Assembly (NCBI RefSeq): GCF_947502995.1
Contig: NZ_CANNBW010000003.1
Coordinates: 62,001 to 126,000, forward strand
Direction: 5' to 3'
Length of the DNA: 64,000 nt
Source of the DNA: an uncultured Tenacibaculum sp.
GTDB taxonomy: Bacteria > Bacteroidota > Bacteroidia > Flavobacteriales > Flavobacteriaceae
Part shown: piece by piece, positions 7,756-16,332 of the stretch
How the letters are laid out: each line of letters begins with the position of its first letter
Numbering within the stretch: the stretch's first letter is position 1
The notes under the pieces: model-generated
What the model was told of the DNA's origin: nothing
What the model saw: only the letters and a program-made list of their open reading frames with translations
Database searches by the model: none
Translations under genes and position numbers: made by a program

Positions 7756-8856
7756 ATGAAAAAAACTAATCCCCTTTTTTATTTATTCATTTTCATACTT
7801 TTAAGTTGTAATGATGAAAATAATTTTACAAATAACAACAATCTATCAAATATCCAAGTAGAAAATCTTAGTTCTACTAACCAAACTACTTCTGAGATAT
7901 CATTAACATGGTCACTTATAAACAATAGCAATGTCGTCGGTTATAATATTTACCGAGATAACATCATAATCAATCAAGTAAATACTAATAGTTTTATTGA
8001 TCAAAATTTGATTCCAGAAACAAGTTATACTTATGAAGTCACTGTTTATAATGTAAATAACGAAGAAGGATTAAGATCTGAAAAATTAATTATTAGCACT
8101 AAACCAGATATTGACACATCAAACAATCTTTTCACTTTTACAGATGACTTTGAAGGAACCTTAGATAACAATTTTTGGCTTGGCAATGGAGTTTATGTTG
8201 ATTACGGAATAGTAGACCCAACAAATACGTCTAATAAAGTTATGAAAATGAGTTATATTTTTAATAGTGAAGGAAATGGTGATTCTTGGACTGAATATGA
8301 TTTTAAACTACCAATACAAGCCACTGAAATCGAAATGAGTTTTGATATGTTTACTCCTGTAGACTATTATCACTTCGAAAATAATCATAAATTATTTGCA
8401 TTATGGTCTGGTCCTTATGGAAAAAGCAACGCTAACATAAGTATTTCAAGCGAAATGTGGGGAAATTCTCAAGGTGGAGCATCACCGTCAATTTATGTTG
8501 GAGTAGATCAGAATAATTATGGTCATGCAATGCTTTCTAATTACCCTCTGATTATAGTTAACAATGAAGGTAGTTGGTCAAACTATAAAATTCATTTAAA
8601 ATTAGCCGCTAATGAAAATGAATACGGATCAATAGAGATTTATAAAAACAACACTCTTATAACTTCTACAGATCACCCTAACATAACAAAACCCTACACT
8701 AGCGCTCCAAATGCAACAGAACTCATTCATTATGCTACATCTGGAAACTTTATAGATCAAGGTACTATTTTAGGTTGGGCCAACGGAGATGAATCAAGAA
8801 GTTATGATACCAATATTCATTTTTTAATTGATAACTTTGTTTTAATAGCTAATTAA
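7756..8856 (+). CDS. Lipoprotein with fibronectin type III domain and jelly-roll domain
   Basis: A 366-residue lipoprotein; I start it at ATG 7756, because the in-frame GTG at 7705 would place a hydrophilic extension in front of the signal peptide MKKTNPLFYLFIFILLSC (lipid on Cys18). Residues of roughly 30-110 form a fibronectin type III domain (SEISLTWSLINNSNVVGYNIYRD, ending YTYEVTVYNVNNEEG). From about 125 onward is a beta-sandwich (DDFEGTLDNNFW, WTEYDFKLP, WSNYKIHLKL, closing FLIDNFVLI). It resembles the glycan-lyase/lectin superfamily of the 4483-5319 protein, without close sequence identity. I infer a role in binding or cutting a polysaccharide at the cell surface. Confidence 0.6.
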   Translation: MKKTNPLFYLFIFILLSCNDENNFTNNNNLSNIQVENLSSTNQTTSEISLTWSLINNSNVVGYNIYRDNIIINQVNTNSFIDQNLIPETSYTYEVTVYNVNNEEGLRSEKLIISTKPDIDTSNNLFTFTDDFEGTLDNNFWLGNGVYVDYGIVDPTNTSNKVMKMSYIFNSEGNGDSWTEYDFKLPIQATEIEMSFDMFTPVDYYHFENNHKLFALWSGPYGKSNANISISSEMWGNSQGGASPSIYVGVDQNNYGHAMLSNYPLIIVNNEGSWSNYKIHLKLAANENEYGSIEIYKNNTLITSTDHPNITKPYTSAPNATELIHYATSGNFIDQGTILGWANGDESRSYDTNIHFLIDNFVLIAN

Positions 8857-8882
8857 TAATTAAAGACAAAAAAATTATTAAA

Positions 8883-10901
8883 ATGAACCCATTACTACAA
8901 GAATTTGACACTCCTCCTTTTCAATCTATAAAAGAGGAACATTATAAAACTGCAATAAAAGAAGCTATCGAAATAGCTAAAAAAGAAATTCATGCAATTG
9001 CAGAAACAACAAATACTGCTACTTTCGAAAACACTACGGTAGCTTTAGATGACACAGGAGAAAAATTAGATCGTATTACATCTATATTTTTCAATTTAAA
9101 TTCTGCTGAGACTAATGAGGAAATTCAACAAATTGCAAAAGAAATTTCTCCTTGGTTAAGTGAATTTAAAAATGACATGATTTTAAACGCCGATTTATTC
9201 AAAAGAGTAAAAACTGTTTACGATCAAAAAAACACATTAACACTTAGTCCAGAACAAAGTATGTTATTAGAAAAACAATACAAAGGTTTTTCTAGAAATG
9301 GAGCTAATTTAAATGATGAGCAAAAAAATAAGCTACGAGAATTAGACACAAAACTTTCTAAATTATCACTTCAGTTTGGTGAAAATGTTTTAGCAGATAC
9401 CAATGCTTTTGAAATGTTGATTACAGACGAAAAAGATTTGGCTGGTTTACCTGAAGGGGCTAAAGAAGCTGCTAAATTAATGGCACAACAAAAAGAGAAA
9501 GAAGGATGGCTATTTACATTAGATTATCCTAGTTATATTCCTTTTATGACCTATGCAGACAATAGAGAACTTAGAAAAGAACTTTCTATTGCAATGGGTA
9601 AGAAAGGATTTCAAGATAATAAAAACAATAATGAAAAAATTGTTTTGGAAATTGTTGAGCTTCGCCATAAAAGAGCACACTTATTAGGTTATGATTCTCA
9701 TGCACATTTTGTTTTAGAAGAACGTATGGCTGAATCTCCTGAGAAAGTATTGTCTTTTTTAAATGACTTACTAGAAAAAGCGAAACCTGCTGCTGAACGC
9801 GAATTTAAAAACTTAGAGAATTATGCTAAGAAATTAGATAATATTGATCGTTTAGAAAAATGGGATGGTTCTTATTATTCAGAGAAATTAAAGAAAGAAC
9901 TTTTCGATTTAGATCAAGAAGCTTTAAAACCATATTTTAAATTAGAAAATGTAATTGACGGTGTTTTTGAAATTTCTAATCGATTATTTGATTTAAATTT
10001 TGAAGAAATTGATACTATCGATAAATATCACGAAGATGTAAAAACCTATAAAGTTACCAATTCGAAAGGTGATTTTATTTCTCATTTTTATGCAGATTTC
10101 CATCCAAGACCTGGAAAAAGAAATGGAGCTTGGATGACATCTTACAAATCACAGCAAATTAAAGATGATTTAAATGATAGACCTCAAGTTTCTATTGTTT
10201 GTAATTTCACAAAACCTACTGAAACCAAACCTTCTTTATTAACTTTTAACGAGGTTACAACTTTATTTCATGAATTTGGTCATGCTTTACATGGAATGTT
10301 AGCGAATACTACATACAAAAGCTTATCAGGAACTTCTGTTTCTTGGGATTTTGTAGAATTACCAAGTCAAGTTTTAGAAAACTGGTGTTACGAAAAAGAA
10401 GCTTTAGAGTTATTTGCAAAACATTACGAAACAGGGGAAACAATTCCTATGGAGTTTGTTCAGAAAATTAAAGAATCTGCTGCTTTTCATGAAGGAATGC
10501 AAACGTTACGTCAGTTAAGTTTCGGTTTATTAGATATGAGTTGGCATTCTGGAAACACGGAAAATATTTCATCCGTAAAAGATTTCGAATTAAAAGCTTT
10601 TGAAAACACCAAATTATATCCTGATGTTATTGAAAATTGTATGAGCACGGCTTTTTCTCATATTTTTCAAGGAGGATATTCTGCTGGATATTATTCGTAC
10701 AAATGGGCTGAAGTTTTAGATGCAGATGCTTTTGAATACTTTAAAGAAGAAGGTATTTTTAATAAAGAAATTGCTACTAAATTCAAAGATCATGTTCTTT
10801 CTAAAGGAGGAACAGAAAAACCAATGGAATTGTACAAACGTTTTAGAGGTCAAGAACCAAAACCTGAAGCTTTATTAAAAAGAGCTGGACTTTTAAACTA
10901 A
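8883..10901 (+). CDS. M3-family zinc oligopeptidase (oligopeptidase A / Dcp type)
   Basis: Cytoplasmic metallopeptidase that degrades short peptides. The zinc site HEFGHALH is at His463-His467, and the downstream glutamate ligand lies in the WDFVELPSQ segment about 25 residues later. The 672-residue length and the N-terminal helical domain are typical of the family. There is no signal peptide, supporting an intracellular role. The gene is followed by a strong terminator. The exact subclass (oligopeptidase A versus peptidyl-dipeptidase) is not decided by what I can see. Confidence 0.9.
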   Translation: MNPLLQEFDTPPFQSIKEEHYKTAIKEAIEIAKKEIHAIAETTNTATFENTTVALDDTGEKLDRITSIFFNLNSAETNEEIQQIAKEISPWLSEFKNDMILNADLFKRVKTVYDQKNTLTLSPEQSMLLEKQYKGFSRNGANLNDEQKNKLRELDTKLSKLSLQFGENVLADTNAFEMLITDEKDLAGLPEGAKEAAKLMAQQKEKEGWLFTLDYPSYIPFMTYADNRELRKELSIAMGKKGFQDNKNNNEKIVLEIVELRHKRAHLLGYDSHAHFVLEERMAESPEKVLSFLNDLLEKAKPAAEREFKNLENYAKKLDNIDRLEKWDGSYYSEKLKKELFDLDQEALKPYFKLENVIDGVFEISNRLFDLNFEEIDTIDKYHEDVKTYKVTNSKGDFISHFYADFHPRPGKRNGAWMTSYKSQQIKDDLNDRPQVSIVCNFTKPTETKPSLLTFNEVTTLFHEFGHALHGMLANTTYKSLSGTSVSWDFVELPSQVLENWCYEKEALELFAKHYETGETIPMEFVQKIKESAAFHEGMQTLRQLSFGLLDMSWHSGNTENISSVKDFELKAFENTKLYPDVIENCMSTAFSHIFQGGYSAGYYSYKWAEVLDADAFEYFKEEGIFNKEIATKFKDHVLSKGGTEKPMELYKRFRGQEPKPEALLKRAGLLN

Positions 10902-10912
10902 AAAATAATATT

Positions 10913-10944
10913 AAGAACTACGATTTTTCGTAGTTCTTTTATTT
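10913..10944 (+). terminator. Intrinsic terminator after the M3 peptidase gene
   Basis: An 11-bp perfect stem (AAGAACTACGA with TCGTAGTTCTT) has a four-base T loop and a T-rich tail. The next gene starts 9 bases later. Confidence 0.85.
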
Positions 10945-10952
10945 ATTAAAAA

Positions 10953-11522
10953 ATGCACAAAAAAATAGCTACTTTTTTTGAAACAGAATATCCTTTAAAT
11001 CAACATGGAATTGATGAACTTTTATCATTATTCCAATTGAAAACTATAAAAAAGGGAACAGCTATTTTAAAAGCTAATCATTTAGAAAGAGAGTTACGTT
11101 TCTTAAATTCAGGAACCGTTCGTGAATTTTACGCAACATCAGATAAAGAAACTAACATTAACTTTTATACCAAACCTCAATTCATTTCTGATTTATTCTC
11201 TTTCAGCAAAGATTTAAAAACAAATAAAAATCAAGAAGCAATTTCTGATCTTGAAATATTATCTATTGAAAAACAACAATTCCGAGAACTTTTACAAAGA
11301 TATGAATGTGGTAAATCATTCATTGAACTTTCATTTCAAAAACTTTTAAAACAAAAAGAACTATTAGAATTCAATAGAATTACTAAAACCCCAGAAGAGC
11401 TATACCAAGAGTTATTTATTTACAAACCAAATTGGTTAGAAAAAATTCCTCAATATCATATTGCTTCCTATTTAAATATTACACCAGAAACACTAAGTAG
11501 AATACGAAAACGTATTTCTTGA
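10953..11522 (+). CDS. Crp/Fnr-family transcriptional regulator
   Basis: Full-length 189-residue regulator. It has an N-terminal cyclic-nucleotide-binding-like domain (KKGTAILKANHLERELRFLNSG) and a C-terminal helix-turn-helix (IPQYHIASYLNITPETLSRIRKR) that is better conserved than in the other Crp-type protein at 7000-7605. Flavobacterial members of this group usually sense signals other than cAMP, and the effector is unknown here. The gene ends 59 bases before the hydrolase ATG at 11581, so the two may be cotranscribed. Confidence 0.85.
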   Translation: MHKKIATFFETEYPLNQHGIDELLSLFQLKTIKKGTAILKANHLERELRFLNSGTVREFYATSDKETNINFYTKPQFISDLFSFSKDLKTNKNQEAISDLEILSIEKQQFRELLQRYECGKSFIELSFQKLLKQKELLEFNRITKTPEELYQELFIYKPNWLEKIPQYHIASYLNITPETLSRIRKRIS

Positions 11523-11580
11523 TTTGAATCAATGCAATTCAATTCCATTGATTATTCCTTTGTCTAAAAAAGTAATATCA

Positions 11581-12345
11581 ATGAAAATTCAACATTTAAG
11601 AAATGCTTCTTTAATTATTGAGGCTGACGATAAAGTAATTTTAGTAGATCCAATGCTTGGTAAAGTAGGAACACTACCTCCTTTTTCTTTCTTTAGATTT
11701 AAAATGAAGAAAAACCCAACTGTGCCTTTACCTGAAAACAGTAAATCAACACTTAAAAAAGTTACTCATTGCCTGATCACTCACAATCACCCTGATCATA
11801 TTGATTCTGCAGCTGAAAAGTTTCTTACTGAAAGAAACATACCTGTAATTTGCAGTGTGCTAGATGAAAAAACGTTTCGCAAAAAAGGTTTGAATGTAAT
11901 TCAAACAATTAATTATTGGGAGAAATCACCTTTTTTAGGAGGAACTATTGAAGGAATTCCTGCGAAACATGGTTATGGTTTTGTAGCTAAACCTGCTGGA
12001 AATGTGATGGGTTTTTTCATTGAACTACCTAAAAAGCCTAGTATTTACATTAGTTCAGATACGATTTACACTGATGATGTTGATGCTGTACTAAAAAAAT
12101 ATAATCCGGAAATTAGTATTGTAGCCGCTGGTTCTGCTCAATTTGATATTTTTAAACCTTTGTTGATGACTATAGATGACATTGTAAAATTTGTTGAAAA
12201 TGCTCCTCATAAAGTCATAGCTAATCATATGGAAGCTGTTAATCATTGCCCTACAACAAGAGTTAAACTTAAATCAATTTTAACTCAAAAAGGACTTTTA
12301 CAAAAAACTTTCATTCCTAAAGATGGAGAAATCATTACTTTTTAG
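11581..12345 (+). CDS. Metallo-beta-lactamase-fold hydrolase (UlaG-like)
   Basis: A 254-residue metal-dependent hydrolase. The metal motif H68-x-H70-x-D72-H73 (THNHPDHID) is intact, with later ligands likely in SSDT (Asp) and ANHMEAVNHC (His). The N-terminal MKIQHLRNASLIIEADDK segment is typical of the UlaG/RomA-like branch. An in-frame TTG at 11524 would add 19 unlike residues, so the ATG at 11581 is chosen. The substrate cannot be assigned. It probably shares a transcript with the upstream Crp-type regulator. Confidence 0.82.
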   Translation: MKIQHLRNASLIIEADDKVILVDPMLGKVGTLPPFSFFRFKMKKNPTVPLPENSKSTLKKVTHCLITHNHPDHIDSAAEKFLTERNIPVICSVLDEKTFRKKGLNVIQTINYWEKSPFLGGTIEGIPAKHGYGFVAKPAGNVMGFFIELPKKPSIYISSDTIYTDDVDAVLKKYNPEISIVAAGSAQFDIFKPLLMTIDDIVKFVENAPHKVIANHMEAVNHCPTTRVKLKSILTQKGLLQKTFIPKDGEIITF

Positions 12346-12408
12346 TTAATCGACAATCTCTTCTTTAAAAATTTATTCCTTTTAAATTTAAAATGTTAAT
12401 CATATCTA

Positions 12409-12438
12409 AAAATCTCTTTCTAGGAAAGGGATTTTTTT
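12409..12438 (+). terminator. Intrinsic terminator after the MBL-fold hydrolase
   Basis: AAATCTCTTTC pairs with GAAAGGGATTT (one G-T pair) around a three-base loop and is followed by seven T. Confidence 0.75.
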
Positions 12439-12467
12439 ATTTTTATAAATCTTATAAATTGTCCTAA

Positions 12468-13682
12468 ATGAATCTGAAATTTACTTTTTTCTTCTTCTTT
12501 ATTGTTTTGTATAGTTTTTCTCAGACTAATATCAATGGTATTATTACATCTAAAAATGTTCCATTAGAAGGAGCTTCTGTTTATTTAAACAATACTACTA
12601 TTGGAACTATTACTAACGAAAAAGGAGCTTTTGAATTAAATTTCAAAGAAGGAAATTATACTCTTGTCGTTTCTTTTTTAGGGTATAAAACTTATCAAAA
12701 ATCAATAAATACAATAGATCAAAAGAACATTGAAATTACTATTTCTTTAGAAGAGGATAATGAATTTTTAGATGAAGTTGAAATCAAAAAAATAGTATAC
12801 GATGATGAATGGAAATACAATTTAGCTAGATTTAAACAAGCTTTTCTTGGAAAAACTAAACTGGCTTCAACCTGTAAAATATTAAATGAAAAAGATCTAT
12901 TTTTCGATTTTAATTATAAAACAAATACTTTATCTGCAACTGCTAGAAAGCCCTTAAAAATAAAACACAACGGACTAGGTTATTTGATTGAATATGATTT
13001 AATCAATTTTGAGCTTGGTAGCAAAACTTTGTTCTTCAGTGGTTATGCTCAATATAAAAACCTAAGAAAATCTATCCGAAAAAAATGGAAGAAAAACAGA
13101 AGTATAGCTTATAATGGTTCTCGAATGCATTTTCTAAGAAGTTTATTAAATAAAGAATTAAAAGAAGATGGTTTTGTTATTAATAAGTTCAGAAGAGTTG
13201 CCAACAAAGAAAGACCTTCCGAAGAAAAAATTCGATTTGCTAGAGAATATTTAAAACTTCATGGTAATCGTATTAATTATTCTAGAAAAATAGAAGAACC
13301 AAAAACTACTTTAGATAGCGCTATTGTAATAGTAAACAAAGCTCGGTTACCAAAATACCGTGATTATTTATACAAGAGAGATGTTTCTGTAAATGAAATG
13401 ATTTCTTTTCAAAAAACTACTCCTTTTTTAGATTTCACTGATTATTTAATGATCATTTACACCAAAGAACCTGAAGAAGAAAATTATGTTCAAGGAATAT
13501 TTGGTAAGAAGAGAAAACAAAGCGATGTTCAAACTTCTCATTTAGTTTTACTACAAGGCAAATCGGAGATTGATAAAATGGGAATTATGATTAATCCTAA
13601 CGCTGTTTTTAATGAAGGTTATTGGAGTTTTGAATCTTTTGCAAATATGCTTCCTTTAAATTATCAACCTTCAAAAAAATAG
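12468..13682 (+). CDS. Carboxypeptidase-regulatory-domain protein, tandem paralogue 1
   Basis: A 404-residue exported protein with a signal peptide (about 1-18, ending YSFSQ). A carboxypeptidase D regulatory-like beta domain follows (about 20-100: INGIITSKNVPLEGASVYLN, TNEKGAFEL, VVSFLGYKT). The remaining 300 residues form a domain I do not recognise, shared with the next two genes; its markers are AYNGSRMHFLRSLL and the closing EGYWSFESFANMLPLNY. There is no TonB plug or barrel. The regulatory domain is common at the start of TonB-dependent receptors, but this protein is not one. It is the first of three same-strand paralogues. Confidence 0.75.
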   Translation: MNLKFTFFFFFIVLYSFSQTNINGIITSKNVPLEGASVYLNNTTIGTITNEKGAFELNFKEGNYTLVVSFLGYKTYQKSINTIDQKNIEITISLEEDNEFLDEVEIKKIVYDDEWKYNLARFKQAFLGKTKLASTCKILNEKDLFFDFNYKTNTLSATARKPLKIKHNGLGYLIEYDLINFELGSKTLFFSGYAQYKNLRKSIRKKWKKNRSIAYNGSRMHFLRSLLNKELKEDGFVINKFRRVANKERPSEEKIRFAREYLKLHGNRINYSRKIEEPKTTLDSAIVIVNKARLPKYRDYLYKRDVSVNEMISFQKTTPFLDFTDYLMIIYTKEPEEENYVQGIFGKKRKQSDVQTSHLVLLQGKSEIDKMGIMINPNAVFNEGYWSFESFANMLPLNYQPSKK

Positions 13683-13760
13683 TTTTAATAGGCTATTTAA
13701 CAAAAACATAGTTCTCTATTTTCATCATTTTTATTATATTTATTTGATAAAAAATGAATT

Positions 13761-15032
13761 ATGAAAACGAAATTAATCTTCCTATTATTTCTAGTTACGC
13801 TTATTTCATATGGTCAGGTAAATATCAGAGGAACTGTATTATCTAAAAACAATACTCCTTTAGAAGGTGCTGCCGTATATTTAAACAATACTACTATTGC
13901 AACTTTCACCGATTGGAAAGGAAAATTTAAACTTTATATTGAAGAAGGAAAACATACACTAATTGTTTCTTATTTGGGGCATAAAACAATTCGAAAAGAA
14001 ATAATAATTGAAAATATAAATACTGAACAAACTTTAGAATTCCATTTAGAAGAACAAGACAATACTTTAAATGAAATAGTCATCAATTCAACAAATGGGG
14101 AAAACAAATTAAAACTCATAGAATCTACAAGATCGAGATATTCTGATTTTCAAAAATTCCGTGAAGGTTTTTTAGGACGATCTACTTTTGCCAATAGATG
14201 TAAAATTGTAAACAGAGAAACTTTAAGTTATTATTACGTTCCTCAAACAGATCATTTTATTGTTACCGCTAAAGAACCAATTGTTGTTATTAATAATGAT
14301 TTAGGTTATAAAATACATTACGACCTTATTAAATACGAACAAAAAGCTCTTGTTATTGGTTATGTTGGTTATTCTAGATATGAAGAATTAGAAGGAAGTA
14401 AAAGAAAACAAAAACGATGGGATCGAAATCGACTAATAGCTTATAAAGGCTCAATAATGCATTTTCTTAGATCATTGATTCGTGTAAACACAAAAGAAGA
14501 AGGATTTGATATGGATTTAATGATTAGAATTCCTAACATCAATTATCCTACTGAAAAAGAATTACGATTTTCTAAAAAATTATTTAGAGATTTAAATCGA
14601 TATGATATTCCTGTGGATTACGCAAAAACGATAGTCGTTCCTGAAACTAGAATAGATAGTGCTATTTTAATCCATAGAAGAGAATTAAAGTATAAAAAAA
14701 TTAGAGATACTATTATTAGAAAAGATATTAGATACAATGATGTCACTTATCGATTAAGTGGTAAAGCTTTTATGGCTTTTAATGGGCTTTTAAAAGTGAC
14801 TTATAATAACGAAAAAGAAGAATTTGAATATAAAAACGATTACAAAACTTGGTCAGGTAAACAAGTTTCTAAATTTATTTTACTTAATACTCCGCAAGAA
14901 ATATTACCTATCGGACAATTAGCCGATCCAACAAATCATCTTGTTGAAGGTTATTGGTCTTATGAAAAATTTGCAGTAGCACTTCCTTTAAACTATCAAC
15001 CTCCTGAAGAACCCAAAATCGCTTCAAATTAA
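13761..15032 (+). CDS. Carboxypeptidase-regulatory-domain protein, tandem paralogue 2
   Basis: A 423-residue paralogue of the genes on both sides. It has a signal peptide (about 1-19, ISYGQ), a regulatory beta domain (GTVLSKNNTPLEGAAVYLN; SYLGHKT) and the shared C-terminal region with AYKGSIMHFLRSLI and EGYWSYEKFAVALPLNY. It is closer to paralogue 3 than to paralogue 1: both carry the KVTYNNEKEEF or KVTYQNEKEEF segment and the ILPIGQ-AD motif. Function unknown; an envelope location is inferred from the signal peptide. Confidence 0.75.
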   Translation: MKTKLIFLLFLVTLISYGQVNIRGTVLSKNNTPLEGAAVYLNNTTIATFTDWKGKFKLYIEEGKHTLIVSYLGHKTIRKEIIIENINTEQTLEFHLEEQDNTLNEIVINSTNGENKLKLIESTRSRYSDFQKFREGFLGRSTFANRCKIVNRETLSYYYVPQTDHFIVTAKEPIVVINNDLGYKIHYDLIKYEQKALVIGYVGYSRYEELEGSKRKQKRWDRNRLIAYKGSIMHFLRSLIRVNTKEEGFDMDLMIRIPNINYPTEKELRFSKKLFRDLNRYDIPVDYAKTIVVPETRIDSAILIHRRELKYKKIRDTIIRKDIRYNDVTYRLSGKAFMAFNGLLKVTYNNEKEEFEYKNDYKTWSGKQVSKFILLNTPQEILPIGQLADPTNHLVEGYWSYEKFAVALPLNYQPPEEPKIASN

Positions 15033-15057
15033 TTAAATCACATATCCAAACTAAAAA

Positions 15058-16293
15058 ATGAAACTAAAACTAACAATTGCTTTGTCCTTTTTTCTATCCA
15101 TTGCTTTTGGTCAGATTTACGTAAAAGGAAAAGTTACCTCAAAATCCAATCAACCTCTAGAAGGTGCTGCAGTGTTTTTTAACAGTACAACTATTGCTAC
15201 CATTACAGATGCTAATGGAGAATATAAATTAAGTGTTCCTGAAGGAAAATATAAACTTGTTGCTTCCTATTTAGGGTATAAAACTGTAGAACGTGAAGTA
15301 GAAATTGATAAAAACACACCTTTAGATGATTTAAATTTTACGTTAGAAGAAGCTGATAATGTTTTAAATGAAGTTGTTATTGGAGGAAAAAAAAAGATAA
15401 AGTCTAAGAAACCTAAATATGAAGATTTTTTAGTGTTTCGTGAAGCTTTTTTAGGAAGAACAGATTTTGCTGAAAAATGTAAAATAGATAATAAAAAAGC
15501 CTTAAAATATTACTTTGATGAAGCTACAAATACTTTTAGTGTAGAGGCTAAAGAACCTATTATTATTCTCAATAGAGACTTAGGTTATAAAATTTCTTAT
15601 AATCTAGAGAAATTTCAAATTAAAGATCGAATTATTAGTTACTTCGGATACTCTAAATATGAAAAATTAGAAGGGAATAATCGAAAACAAAAGAAGTGGA
15701 AAAAAAACAGACTTAAAGCTTACAACGGTTCTTTACGTCATTTCTTAAAAACCTTTATTACGGCAAGTACAAAAGAAGAAGGTTTTAAAATCGATATTAT
15801 GAATCGTAAAAGAAACGAATTACATCCAACGGATGGTGAATTAAATTTTTCTAGACGAATTTTTAATATTCAAGATCAAAAAGGTATTGCGATTAATTTT
15901 AATAAAATTATTCTAAAACCACAATCGAAATTAGATAGCGCAATTGTTATTCATCAAAAAGAATTAAAATACCCTAAAATTATAGATGTTCCTCATAAAC
16001 GAAATGTCACATATAATGATGTAAGTTATAGAGTCGAAGGAAAAGTTTTTTTAAAATTCGATGGATTTTTAAAAGTAACTTATCAGAATGAAAAAGAAGA
16101 ATTCAACTACAAGAAAGATGTTAAGAAAAGACTTGGAGTACAAGTTTCTCATTTCTTATTATTTAAAAACAATGAAGAAATATTACCAATCGGGCAAATT
16201 GCAGATCAAAACAATCGTTTAGTTGAAGGGTATTGGTCTTACGAATTGTTTGCTAATGCACTTCCTTTAGATTATAAACCACCAACAGAATAA
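15058..16293 (+). CDS. Carboxypeptidase-regulatory-domain protein, tandem paralogue 3
   Basis: A 411-residue paralogue with signal peptide (about 1-18, IAFGQ), regulatory beta domain (KGKVTSKSNQPLEGAAVFFN; SYLGYKT) and the same C-terminal region (AYNGSLRHFLKTFI; EGYWSYELFANALPLDY). It starts only 25 bases after paralogue 2, so those two are very likely cotranscribed, while paralogue 1 is separated from paralogue 2 by 78 bases. Lysine and arginine are abundant in the central domain (KKWKKNRLKAYNG), which may point to contact with acidic lipid or glycan. Function unknown. Confidence 0.75.
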   Translation: MKLKLTIALSFFLSIAFGQIYVKGKVTSKSNQPLEGAAVFFNSTTIATITDANGEYKLSVPEGKYKLVASYLGYKTVEREVEIDKNTPLDDLNFTLEEADNVLNEVVIGGKKKIKSKKPKYEDFLVFREAFLGRTDFAEKCKIDNKKALKYYFDEATNTFSVEAKEPIIILNRDLGYKISYNLEKFQIKDRIISYFGYSKYEKLEGNNRKQKKWKKNRLKAYNGSLRHFLKTFITASTKEEGFKIDIMNRKRNELHPTDGELNFSRRIFNIQDQKGIAINFNKIILKPQSKLDSAIVIHQKELKYPKIIDVPHKRNVTYNDVSYRVEGKVFLKFDGFLKVTYQNEKEEFNYKKDVKKRLGVQVSHFLLFKNNEEILPIGQIADQNNRLVEGYWSYELFANALPLDYKPPTE

Positions 16294-16300
16294 TATTTAT

Positions 16301-16332
16301 AAGAGAGTTAGTTTTTTAAAATTAACTCTCTT
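16301..16332. terminator. Shared terminator at a convergent gene pair, overlapping coding sequence
   Basis: A 10-bp stem (AAGAGAGTTA with TAACTCTCTT) follows paralogue 3. The same bases encode the stop and the last residues (ELILKN) of the minus-strand gene ending at 16308. The plus-strand side carries a T-run. Confidence 0.75.

Noticed and set aside
11524..11580. TTG start for the MBL-fold hydrolase
   Set aside because: The extra 19 residues are unlike the family and the ATG at 11581 gives the typical MKIQHLRNAS start.
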